Source: Undaria pinnatifida (lineage: Eukaryota; Sar; Phaeophyceae; Laminariales; Alariaceae). Taken from it: a stretch of DNA of 64,000 nt. A program made the translations under genes and the position numbers. Of this stretch, positions 24,111 through 37,100 are shown in pieces. The notes under the pieces were generated by a model. That model worked only from the letters and a program-made list of their open reading frames with translations, had not been told where the DNA came from and searched no databases. The first letter of the stretch is position 1; each line of letters starts with the position of its first letter. The DNA is taken from the NCBI GenBank assembly GCA_012845835.1, contig JABAKD010000002.1:11754120-11818119 (forward strand), read 5' to 3'.

Positions 24111-25188
24111 ATGCCTAACAACAAAAAATATGGTCCTCACCACCACACGGCATCGAGCGTACACCACCATCCACCACAGCCAAGTACGCCTCTTGGCATT
24201 TGCACATTGCCCTTTTCACCACTACGAGTACTCATTTAGCGTGTCGGCTAAGCTCGACTGCCATGCATGGGCGGCGAAGCCGGCGTCTCTCCCCTTCCGG
24301 AGCATGGGCCGACATGCGAAGCCTTGTAGAATGGCGATTACGGCATTAGCCACACGCTAGGGGATGATGGTTTCAATGTCGGACGTTAATGCAAGGAGTT
24401 GCAGGACACGCCCTAAGTATGCAGGCATGCACTCTCGTATGCTGCACGCTCACGCTACGATGAAACCTCATTTATTTATTTTTTTGTCGCTGCTTAATGA
24501 TCCCCAAAAGGGTTCGACTCGACTAATATTAATACACTGCTTCTGTACCGTTTGAATACGCCGCCGGCTCCGCGCATGTATGCCTGTAACGCTCGAGAGA
24601 TGCATCATAAATACAGCTATATAGCATGCCGGGACCGTAAAAGCAAGCAACAGTATGCCTAAGGGGGTGTACGCTCGTTGTAATAGAAGTGCAACAGCAG
24701 CAGCGGCAGCAGTATTCGTACACGTACGCACCACGTACGCTCGACCAACCGTTGGTCACATTTGGGTTATACGCACGTGCAGCAGCAGCAGCGATCCTGA
24801 ACCAAAAGTTCGTTGCCAACCCACGACTCGGCATCACCTCGCGCCGTGGCCCTCGCCGGCAAGGGTCGAGGCAGGAAGGCATGATTATGGAAAAAGCAAA
24901 AGTAACGGTGGATATATCCTGAGAACAGTTCTCAATACGCCGAGAGAGCTCGATTTACAGTCTAGCGATTCCCGAGCCCAATGGATAGCGTATCATGGAC
25001 ACTTCGAAGTACCTGGTATGTTTTTATCTCATGCTCACCAACGCGGTGTCTGGTGTTCCTCGTCGCCTCGTCGTGTCCATCCGATTCACGTCTACGTCGT
25101 ATCGTCGTTAATAACCTCTGCTCGTACCCACGTGCTTGCGTGTTTCTGTCATGCTTCTGTCCGTCTGACGAAACGTCGCCCCGTACAG

Positions 25189-28100
25189 GAAGAGCCTCCG
25201 CGGAGCGGTACGGACCACCAGCACAACATTGCTGATAGGGATTCCTCGGAAAATGCCGGTGTGTGGCCTTCCTTTTTTTCCGAACATGCGAACGTCAACC
25301 CGATTGTACCGAACGACAGCTCCTCATTTGCACCTACTTATGCCTCCTCTGTAGTCTAGTATACGTAACTCAGTACCCATGTCATGCATTTCTCCGATGG
25401 CGCCGCACGTTAACGTTCATTACCTGGTATCGTAAAGGTATTCATTTCCTAGCATCATACCGGAACTATTTCTACAAGTGCAGCGATAGTAGAAGGGACA
25501 CGGTGCACATCTCAATCGCGCATAATGTATTTATATACTGCAGATGATTTTGCGAAAGGCGCACATTCGCAAAGTGACGCTCGAACAAGTCTCTGTAGAC
25601 GACATACACAGCATACACGAGAGCGCTCTGCATCATAGGTAGACAATAGCGCGTTGATAGCTGTGCGCTGCACGACAGACGGCGTGGTGGATGGTGAAAA
25701 ATTCGATATATTTTACTTGTGCAGTTTGCGTGTTCAAGAATGTACGTCATCACACTGCTTCATGCGGCACGTCAATAGTTTCTTCTCAGCTTGCCCTGTG
25801 CCGCACCCCACGCAACCTAACGCACGTAGCCTTGACTGATGCCTGTTGGCTTCGTGTAGATGACGCGGAGCTATTGGGCGCCGCAACGGGCCAGGCGATG
25901 TGGTCGTCGTCAACCGACCAGCCGTCGCCTATACGGGGACCACGGTAGGTCGTCGCCCAAAGTTCTTCAAGAATGCAAAATATTTGGATGCATGCTTGGC
26001 ACGACTGTCTGTTCACTCCCGTAGCGGTAGCTGTAACGTGTTTGCCGGAGGCCAACCCATCTAGGGATGCATGCATGGCTCGTCTTGATTGCCACCTGAT
26101 GTCCCGCCGTTCTGTGGACGTGAATAGTTGATGCACCAAGCCACGAGGCCTTGGCGGCGCTATAAACCTTGCCGTTTCCTCTGCGTATTGGCACTGAGGT
26201 GATGTAATATGTTGTACTTTTTTTTTTCCATTGAGATGCTTTTTCTGGCCTTCTTTGTGACCACGAACCAGCTTTCAGCGAAAGTAGCTAAGTTGAGAAC
26301 GCCATCATGACCATGGCATACGAGCAGAGTAGCCCGTCACCCTCGCATGGTAGAATGTGTTGAAAAAATAGCACATCGAACCACCATCCCTGACGAACCG
26401 ACCCACAACGACCGACCTCGTGTTTGCCGGGCTCGTCAGCGCTAGCGGCCAACTTCAAGCCCGCCTTCTCGGTATAGAGGCCGCTGTCTTGGACAGCGCA
26501 GAAGCTAGTGACGCCTCGTCAGGAGGAGGCGGGTATGCCGAACCCTCGCCGGCGCTTGCCGCTAGCACTCTTGCCGCCAGCACTGCCGGGGAGGCGGAAG
26601 CGGATAGCTGTGGCTATGAAGGCGATGTCGGCGAGAGCGCAAAGTTTATTCCCTCCGTGCGGCGTCCAGCGAGCGTAGTGGTTGTCGCTCCTCCGGGGGC
26701 TCCAGCTAAGGCGGTGAGCTGCACGCCGCGAGCGGCTACAGTAGAGTACTACAGGGTAGGTAGGTTGGGGTTGGGTTGTGGGTACGATATGAATGGCGCA
26801 GACCATAACATAATGGGTGTTGGCGCAGGCCATTATTTTTTCGAACGCAAAGCTTTTCACATTCCGCAGCCATACTTGGGCTTTTAAACCTTTAACCACT
26901 GCCATTTTATCTTACACAACGTAGTTTCAAGTGGTTTGTCGCAAAAAACGAGGGTGCACTTGTCCTGAAATTAAGCTTGAAGCACCGTTGTAGTATCGTT
27001 TCGCTTCGAGTCGCGTCCTTGTGACCGGTTAACCCTAGTTGGGATTTGTGAAGCTACCAGCCCTTGCCTTACGATTCTGAAAAAGGGCTGATGTGATGTT
27101 GTGCGGCATTGCACAGACCGGTGGCGAAGAAGCTGACGACGAGCGTCCAGGAAAGGCGACGGCTAAACCGCACGTGCCCCAGCAGCCAACCAGCTTGGAC
27201 ATATCGGGCAGAGGAAACGCGTACTTCACCCGCTGTGGGTCTTTGGGAAGAATGTCTGGGGTGGCGGAGGAAAGCCCTTGGGACACCCTCAATGAGGTGG
27301 GCAGCCAACTTTTCGATCGTGCATTAGTTGGGCATGTTTGAGTGCCGAAAAAGCCGTGGCTTAGGCCACCTACCCCCATTAACCCTCATGGGCCCAACGT
27401 ACTGTATAACGACAAAACATATGGGAGTGCGATCTTATTATAGTGCGAGCACGCAACATATCATAGTCCATGCTATACGCGGGTCGCGAAATTCATTGCG
27501 TTGGAGTTCGACATAAAAAATTGTCACCCCCTAACCTAGGCGTTGCTTGTTGTAGCTAATCCTGCATTCATCAGTTTTGTTCGTGTTTTCGTCTGTCTGA
27601 GTCTCAAGAGGGAATTGGATTCGCAGCGCCCACACATGCATATGTTTTCGGGCTGTATGGCCAATGTCCCTCATCGACACAGGTTGATTTGTGTCTGAAA
27701 ACGTTAATATCCCTCGCGTTTATACCTGGCGGTACAAAGAACTGCGTTCAACGCTCACACAGGTACCCGCTGATCGCTTATACTTTTAATAGTTGTACAT
27801 GTATAATACGTGATAGTAATTAGTGTTTGTCGACTGCCGTCAGCGTGAAGCACGGCGGGTTCAAATCCCGGTGACCTTATCAGTAAGGCGGTGATTGACT
27901 CGCAACCCCACAACAATAGTGGCTGGTGATAGGTTACAAAGCAATTAAGCTCTTGGTTGTTTCTCCTTTTTCTGTCCAGAAAACCAAACTATTCAAAGGA
28001 CTAACATTGCGGGGGTCTGTCTGTCCTACGTAACGTGTTTTGCTGGGTCGGGGATGGGGGGTCGTGTTGTTACCTTTCTTATCCCGTCCCTGAATATTGT

Positions 28101-31100
28101 GGGTGTATCGTTGCACTTCCGTAGTTCTTCTTTTCAGGTAGCGTTCAATGAATAACCTAGCAGGAACACCTTGAAGCCAGGCGTTCTGTGTCGTGCTGTG
28201 TACTGGTAGTGTCGTAACACTGTAACATCTGAGATGTTCCCTCTCTAATGTCTCTCGTTTGTGATTCCAGACGATTCGAGAGCAGGGGTTCCGGCCGGTA
28301 TCTCTGTCTCGACCTGGCGGTGCGATCGCCGTGCCAGATCCAGCCAGCCTGATGGATACGCTGCGCGATGTTGTTTTCCAACATGGAGAGAGAGGAAAAG
28401 TAAGCGTCATAAGTATGACCGGGTTGTTTTGGGGTTGCTACGGAGACACAATATTATCCCCTGCCAGGTTTGCCTATTGAACAAGACCAAGTTGCCACTT
28501 ATATTACGCTGGGAAGAAATAAAGAAGAGCTGCTTTATTCCATTTCAGGTCACGATGAAGTCTAAAACGAGGGGGACGTGTGAGATGCACCGGTGTGATG
28601 CCCTGTCGAGGTCCGCGAAACGAATCCTCAACACTCTGGCCGTTGTGACTGTTACGAGCTTTGAGTGCCGCATAGTGGGACACGTGTCCCCAAGCCGTCA
28701 GTTTACTTGTTTTATCGAGTTACCTATACACCCTATACAAAGTTATTCAGTTATCTCAGGTTACAAGTAGTTTGGTTTTTGTCGGTTCAACAGTGACGTT
28801 GTTAGCGAGGACCTTATCACACATGTACATGAGTAGTTTCCATACTGAGTATGTTTTTGGAGGAGGGTGTGCAGGCAGGCACCCATTGGTCACGAGGCAG
28901 GTTCCCAAACACGCCGGTGTATCTGAAAAATCAATGTATGTTCGCGTCGAAAATGTGCACCGCGCGATAACAGACCATTCAGGAGATGTCGTTGGAGCTG
29001 AGCAAGCAGAACCAGGTGACCGGGCACCGTGAGCAGGTGCAGAACGAATCGTTTCGGAGGCAGAAGTCCGACTTGTCCAGGCGATGCGTGGGAGCAGAGG
29101 CGCGCGTGGCTGTACTGGAGGTGAATTGGTATTTCGATATCGTTGGGAGATTTTCACTTCCCCTCTTTTTCGCGATCGTTTTTTATGCGCTTCCCTCGTT
29201 TTCAAGAGCGTTTTGTCTTTACTCCCCCCCCTCTGGATCTGCTCCCCCCCTAATATATAATATATATATATATATATATTAGCTGGCCTCGGTTGGCATC
29301 GACGCTGTAAAACATTACATGTATATTGGTGTTGGCGTTGGTTGGCAATAACGCTGTAAGACATGCCAGTCGCTGCTTGAGCTAGACAACCAGGGTACCG
29401 TTTGTTTGTTTTTTTGGCGGTCACCATGATGGTTATCGAGTAGAGTAAATTGTGCGGGGTGGAGAACGCTAACTCCGCACAGCGGAATGATCGCATCACG
29501 TAGTGTGAATGTGGTAAGGCACCCACGAATCAGTTATGTAGTATTACCCATTGCTGTCTCCGGAGTGGCCACACCAAAAAACAAAGTATAACTCAATAGC
29601 GCTGTCATCCATGAGCAAAAAATTAGGCTAAAGGTGCCGAAGTCCGTCTTACGAGCGGTTCTTGGAAGGATGCAGTTCACCCTTCATGCGACTCGCCCAA
29701 CACGTCACGGCGCTTCGCGCTTGGTGCAAGCAATGTCTGCCTGGTTGGTGAAAACCCAACGTGCTCCGTCCCGGCATAGTAGGGATGCGAGGGTCTTATG
29801 CTTGTACGAATACGGCCATGCACAAACTGAGTACCCCCCCCCTCTGGATCTGCTAGGACTGCTCTTGGGATGCACACATAGCGAAAGTAATAGGAAAGGG
29901 TAAAGCATGAGTAAGCAAGATGGATTCGATCCTGACAGACTCGCACCTTGGCACTAGGATTAAAATATGTATTCTGATTAGTGTGATTGTACCAAAGCTA
30001 GAGTATGCAGGAGAAGCATGCGAAGGAAACGCGAAATTCGTAAAACAACTGGAAACAGTGCAGATGACAGCAGCTAAAACGGTACTAGGATACTCAAGTA
30101 CGACGAGTATTACAGTATTAAGATCGGAACTAGGAATGTACTCCCTTAAAACAAATAGAGACATGAGGAAGTTGACATGGCAATATAAAGTAAGGAATTT
30201 GCCAGAAAAGAGGTTGCCAGCCATAGTTGATAGGGCTATATGGGAGAAAACAACAAAAGGGCGACCTGGAATATGATGGGATAACACAGTCGAGAAAATA
30301 TGGAAGGGTTTAGGAGACCGAGAAGAGATACTGTCCATAGAGAAGTTTGGCGGGTACAAGACAGAAGTAAAAGAAAGGACAGAAGAAAGGGAAAGGCTAG
30401 CGCTAAGAACGAAGTTTGGCGGGTGCGAGACAGAAGTAAAAGAAAGGACAGAAGTGAAAGAAAGGACAGAAGAAAGGAAAAGGCTAGCGCTAAAAACTAA
30501 GTGAAAGAGGAAAAACACTCAAAGGTATACGGGGGGTTGAGGGGAGATATTGGAAAGACAACATATTTGCAAGGCCCAATGGACTACGCGAAAAACCTGA
30601 AACAGCGATTTCGTGAAGGGGACCTGGACCTACCAGAAAGAAGAAAGAGATACAGCAGTAGTCGGGAGGAGGACGTGGATGCGCATATGTGCACGTGTGG
30701 CACAACAATAGAGTAGGACTCACATAATAGGAGAATATAAATTATACAAGGAGGAACGGGATGTGTTCGTAGAGGAGATGAGAAAATTAGACGAATGTGA
30801 CGTGGAAGAGTTTGGTAGGCTAGAGTAGCGAGAAAACGATCGCTATCCTAGGAGACAGATGGTGGCCACAGACGGCGAAACAGTAAGGGGGTAGGATACG
30901 CAAACAGTTTCTATGTAACATATAGAAAAAGCGTGTTGAGCGCCCAAATGTTGGAGGTGTCTATTAGGAGTAGGAATGGTGCTCCGTCTCCAAAGGGGTG
31001 CGTGGTCAATGGTCAAACGACTAAGGCAAACAACAAATGAGTACGCCCCCCCCCCCCTCTGGTTCAGAGGAAACATGTGGAGAATGATGAAACATATGAC

Positions 31101-34100
31101 AGAATGTGCTGGAAGTGATGTGATGCTAGACGGGCAAATATAACTACCTTGGTATTTACAAGGAGTGGTACAGGGATATACGTTACCACCCGATCTGTTC
31201 ATGGTATGTATTGATGATATGGTAGTAACAGTTGAAGCAATAAAGCAGGGAATCACCTTAGGGGCAGATGCGGAGTCGGGATTGATGCTTGCGGATGATT
31301 TCGTGGGGATATCTCAAACACCCGAAGGACTGCAAAAACAAATTGCGAAGGCACTATAATACACTTGGAAATGGAGAGTGATAGCGAACGTAAAAAAGTG
31401 CGCGGTACGTCGTAGTTTGTGACAAAGATAAGAAGAACCTGGTAACATGCAAATGTATGTGGGGAGAAGGTGAACTACCAATCGTAGACCAGTATACATA
31501 GCTTGGCGTAGAGACCTCAGAAAACGCTCTTGGGACGTACATATGGCAAAAGTAATGGGAAAGGATGAAGCGCATGTGGGCAAGATGGATGCGATCCTAA
31601 AAGACTCGCACCTTGGCAGTAGAATTAATAGGTGTATCCGGATGAATGTGCTCATGCTAAGGCTAGAATATGCAAGATAAGTACGAGAATCGAACACGAA
31701 GTTCGTCAAACGGCTGGAAACAGTACAGATAACAGCAGCCAAAAAAGTACTAGGATGCTCACATACGACGAGTAATACAGCGATGTCTGATAGTGTCTAA
31801 ATGTGCCTAGTTGTGTCATGTCTACTACCTGGTAGTGACTAATATGTCGCATAAACTCGTGCTCGTCTTTTGCGTCTGTTTGCAGAGAGAGAGCGGGCGG
31901 TTGAAAGCGCAACTGGCCAAGCAGACCCGGCAGTTCAAGACAGAGAACGCCAACCTCATGTCGCAGCTCAAGCAAAGCGAACACCGCGTCAAGGTATCAA
32001 TAATATGTTGAATGTAGCACATCGTCGTCGTTGTTGTGGCTGTTGTTTTTCTGGCATGGTTAACTAACCTGCATGACCCGGCTCTTGCGCGTATGTGTAC
32101 CGGGTAGGATCTGTATAGCACAAGTCTTGCACAACATATCATGACACCAAGTATATAGTCTAGATGATCTAGATGATCTAGATCGTGATCTGTCTGGTAT
32201 GTGAACATGTGTATGGTTTATACAGCACCGGGTGAGGTGGACATATATGCACCGAGTATGATTATAGCTGAGTAGCGTAAGAGTTTATATTGGTCGAAAA
32301 GGCGAGGGAATTCCGTCGGTGTGTCCGTGTTTTCCTTGTTTGACCAACGCACCCATCGAGTTAGTGGCTGTGGCATTCGAACCTGTTATGGAGGGTCGGG
32401 GCGGTTTGCGGTCGTGTGTCGCGCAAAAGAGGTGCCCTCCGTCCCGGCCTGCAGGCAGCGCTATGACATGGTGCAATTTTTCGACAGCCGTTGTTCAGAC
32501 ACTTACAATGTTAGCGTTACAAGCAGTAGCCTTTATTGTAGAAAACTACAGTGTTATTACCTCGATTTCGACGACTACGACGTTAACGTTAGCTTTCATT
32601 GAGGCCATTATGTGTTCGCTAGCATTCAGTTACACAACTGCGACGTTTTCGTTAGCCATTCGACGGCTAGGGTGTTTTCACTATCCTTGTCGAGACGACC
32701 ATATATATATATATAATGTTACGTTTTGAATAGTCTTCTAAGACAGCTAGAATGTTTTGATATCCTTCTACAAATAGGTATACAACTGTTATGTTTTCGT
32801 TAGTCTTTCCACAGCTAAAGTATTCTCGTTTCGGTAGGGCTTTGTTGCGCCCTCTTATTACGATGGCTTGTACTCTCCCATATTCCGCCAGGCTAAAGAA
32901 GCTGCGGCACAGGGTCTAATGGACAAACTTCGCGATGAAGCGGAGAAAGAGCGCCTGGCCCAGCAGAAGGAGCGCGCGGTGCTGCTGAAATTCCAGCAAA
33001 AATCGGAGGTACCAAATAGTCTACACTCTGGTGCACTTCTCTGTTGTGTTGCTCTGTTGTATTAGTTAAGTAAAGTGTGAAGCCTTGGGGCGTTTTGCCC
33101 ACCCACAGTAGTAGGCCTTGCGTTTTGATTTTTGCACGGAATATGTCGGATTCCGACCCACTCGTTTATTTGAACTAATGGGCTGCTCGCGGAACGTCCA
33201 GTTATGTTCACTCCTGCTGTTTTTTTTATGCGATTGCAAGCGACATCTGACTTGGTGTGGCTTGTGAGCCTTGTGTGTCCTAATTTGCTCCCGTTGTGAG
33301 TGGGATTATAATCGACATCTGAATCGGTGTCGCTTGTCGCTTGATACATGTGGTGATTGTTGCATGTTTAAAGGTTCGCGGTGGTGCTGCCAACGACTCC
33401 AGACTTGCGGAATCGATTATTGCCCACAGCAAGGCTCAGGAGCGGTCGGAAGCGGAGGCGGACTTCTTGCGAGCGGAGGTGAAGGCAGAAACACGTTTGG
33501 GTTGTCGTTATGATACCTGTAATTTTGTTAGTTAATTTATTTGTTTTGCCTTGTGTGAGCCAGCACCGTTCATGGTAGAGTATCACCTCTCTTTCCTGTC
33601 TCTTCCTTTCCTCTCTTGAGAAATATTTCCATGCTGCAGTAAAATAGTGCTGACATTTACGGATGATTAAATACATGACGGAGGCTATACCGCATAGCCT
33701 GCCTGAATGTGAAAGACCCGGCCCACTTCCGTCATGTCGTCTTTATTTTTCTTCTATTGCCAAATTTGACAGGCATAGCCTGCTTTCTTGACACCCGCTT
33801 CGGTCCCTTATTTTGCTACAGCAGCCTAGACTTTATGTTTCCTTGACCTTTTGAAGCGTAGAGGGCTCGCCCGTCGAACGAACGGTAGGGTAGTGAAGTC
33901 ACCTGTACAAAGACGAGTACGATATGTATATATACAATATCATCGCTGGTTGCCGACACACAAAGTGGAGCGCACTCGGCAAGAATATACGCGGCTAATT
34001 AGGTCGAATCGTATTCCGCCATCCCGATATCCCGCTACCTGTAGCCAATCCATTATTGGAAACCCCTACTATAATCAACCGTCATATCCGTAACGTATCT

Positions 34101-37100
34101 AAGCACGCAATCACCAGCCCCCCTGCTTTTTTTGTAACTGATACCGGTACGGCATAACACCACATTATTATCGTTTCCTCAAGGTAAAACGAGTCAATTA
34201 CAAGTAGTCTGTCTATCAATACCCTCCCAGCACTACAGTGACAGAAAAAAAGATTGAAGTGCCATAGTAGTCCCTGAAAGTCGCCCCCAAAAGCAAGAGT
34301 CGCAATCCAGGGACAGTATCCTGTATCCAGCATTAATCTTGAATAAACTATTATCAAGTTCTGAAATCCTAGGTCCAAAAACCCAAAATCCAAAGTCCGA
34401 AAACTCCAACATCAACCCGGTAATTAGCACTCAGCCTTTTCCGGTAAAGCGGTCATCAGCTCAGTAAAATAGGTTTGAAATGAGTGAACAATTATTAATA
34501 ATAGCACAGCCGTCTTGTAGCAATCCGCACTCAGTTGCGCTAACTAGTGGAGTTTGACCACAATAATGATAACGGCATTAACTGGTGAAGTAGGATTCAA
34601 ACGAATGTACTAGACAGTAGTCCAAAAAATACTATTGAACCACACAACTGCCTCTCGGCTGGGCACACACCCAAAACCCATTCAAATTCCAAATGCTCAA
34701 ATCCAAAAACTAGTAACCTCATACTAGGCAATGGTATGGAGAAAAATCGATAATATTCCCCAAGTCAAAATCGGTTTTCTGCCTCCCAAATTCAACCTTC
34801 CATCGAAAATCTTCAAGATTGGCATGCAGAAGAATCTCACTTTCACTGTTTTGAAAACTCCCCGACCAAAAAACATATTTCAGTCCATGTTTACCAAAAT
34901 TTCTAATACCCAGATCGGAAAGATGAAAATATCATGTAGCATTTCATCAAATGCACGATTTTTGTCCAACGAGTCCCGTTCTGGTTTTGTCCATACCAAG
35001 CTCTCAAGATACGTTGGATTTACATGGCTCTTTGATTAGAACATCACGCGCCCCCGAAAATACCAAAATCTCACAACTCCAGCTAACATACGCCAAATCC
35101 TCTACCAAACGCATGGTTTTCGTCCAACCAGTCCGTTCTGGTTTTTGTCCATACCAAGCTCTCAAGACGCGTTGTATTTACAAGACTCTTTTATTATAAC
35201 ATCATGCGCTCCGTAAAGTAGTATACGCCAAATCTCCCATCAACCGCATAATTTTCGGCCACCCAATCCGTTCTGGTACTGCCCATACCAAGCTCGCAAG
35301 ACGCGTTGGATTTACAAGACTCTTTTGATTAAAACATCATGCGCTCCCTCAGCTACGGAGGCTACCATGCAGAATCAACGCAGACAACATTACTCCAAAT
35401 CAAGTGTTCCATCATAAAATCCCGGTGGAACCGAAAAACTGTACCAGCGAGTACCTTCGTCAAGAAATCTGCGTGTTGCTCCTCGGACTCGACGGCGACA
35501 ACGTCAAACTCTCCCCGGAATACCTGTTCTCGCAGAAAATGGTGCCAAATATCAATGTTTCGAATTTGTCGCGAGCACCGGGTTATGTGCCTGGTGTCTT
35601 GCCGCCTTGTTATCCTCTAATACCGTGATGTCCTGAATCAAGAGCAGTCAAAATCCGCAAGAACATCGCCTCCTTGATGGTGTCTGCCAGTGCTGCGTAC
35701 TCGGCCTCGGTGGTCGAAAGTGTCACACACTTTTGAGTCCTTGAAGACCAGCACACACATGCCCCCGCACACATCACAGCCCCACCGGAAATCGACCTCC
35801 TATGGCCATGCTAGCGAAGTCAGCATTCGCACCCGCAACCTCGCTATATCCGGACGTGTCAGGTAAGCAAGCCACAGGAAGCACCCCACCAGTTCAAGAA
35901 AAGCCAGTTGCCCGCGGGTACAGTCTCATCGGACTCATAAAATTTGAGGCCTTTTGCAAGTGGGTTTCTCTTACCTGAACTAACGCCGAACTTCGGAGCT
36001 GTGTTTTCAGCGAAACTTGCTGCGGGATCGTCAAAGTATCAACATCCCCATCCCTAGAATACCCGCAGCCAGCGTACCGCCTTAGCTGGCTTGGGTTGTT
36101 GATTGGCACAAGGCGGTTCAAGTCCTCGCAGAACTGATCGTACCTAGCCTTCCGCCCCACTGCAAAGATGTCGTCCACATGAACTACGGTTACTAGACAG
36201 TTCCAGACCAAGCGCATGACACACGCGTCTGCTAGACTCTGCGCAAAACCAAGACTCTTCATGTGCGATAACATGTGGTTCTGCCACGATCTCGACGCTT
36301 GCTTCGAGCCATAGACTGCGACAAGAGTACTACCTTACCAGACATCCCTCTACAACCCCGGGGCAACTGGATAAAACATCTTCTAGGTTCGACTGAACAA
36401 AAGCCTGTTCGTCATGTGAATGGCAAAAGATCGCAATCCAACTGGCAAGCAATGGCACCCAACAAACGAATGCAAGGTGCTGTAGATGTCGCACCAAATG
36501 TCTCGAAGAGATCCATACCTTCATGCTGCCCGCAGCCGCTCGCAACTAACCTCACCTTCGCCCGAGTCGCAACACCTAGTTTGTGCGAATTCCAACCGAA
36601 CACCCATCCCGCCGAAAGCACGTTCAGGCCTTTGGGTTGCAACTGTAAATCGCACCGAAGGTCCCTGCGTTCTCTATCTCACCATGTTCTTTCTCCACGG
36701 CCTGAAGCCAAAGATGAGGCTACTCGTCGGTGACCGCTTCGGAGTAGGAGTTCGGCGTCGAAAGCTCGCTCACTGGGTGCGTGGGTAGGGGAGGGTTAGC
36801 ACGCGGTGGGGCTTGGTGGAGCAGTACGTGGCTGATACCCTCCAGCGCCGCCATCAAAGGCAGCAGTCCATGCTGCACAACCCCCTGATTGTGCGCGGTC
36901 TACCCCTTCGTACGTCCCAGCTGTGGAACACCGTAATCAACAGTCAGGGGCCTACCCCCAATACCGTCCTAATTGCGGGCGGTCTGCCCCCTCGTGCGCC
37001 CCGTTTGCTGTGTCTCGGCATCATCAACCGTTCCTGAGAAGGAATCCCTTAGCTCCCGGGGGACCCGTTGATTCATCCTCGGCTGCTGCTGCTGTTGTGG

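Larger units (their letters stand above)
18674..25188. other. Repeat-rich spacer upstream of CEP70-like gene
   Basis: No gene is supported apart from the doubtful ORF at 20,915-21,355. Contents in order are MITE copies (18.8-19.1 kb), a 120 bp duplication (19.3-19.56 kb), a diverged duplication (20.0-20.55 kb), a half MITE (21.43-21.53 kb), a 170 bp duplication (21.6-21.96 kb), a GGGTC satellite (22.17-22.46 kb), a GGCCGG satellite (22.89-23.09 kb) and an ~850 bp composite repeat (23.26-24.11 kb). The 234-codon frame at 24,655-25,359 contains a poly-alanine run from a CAG-rich stretch and is not taken as one exon. Confidence 0.5.

Noticed and set aside
24655-25359. 234-codon plus-strand open frame
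   Set aside because: It contains an alanine run from a CAG-rich repeat and unrelated text. Only the part at 25,189-25,258 fits an exon with good borders and a phase link to CEP70.
27838-27883. tRNA-like GGGTTCAAATCCC word
   Set aside because: It matches a B box, but no A box or acceptor stem pairing was found, so no tRNA gene is called.
28756-29526. 256-codon minus-strand open frame
   Set aside because: It is antisense to the CEP70-like exon 28983-29120 and includes a translated (TA)n tract. The plus strand has splice-consistent coding.
29853-30518. 221-codon minus-strand open frame with repeated hydrophobic words
   Set aside because: It is the shadow of LINE fragment A; the repeated words mirror that fragment's internal duplication.
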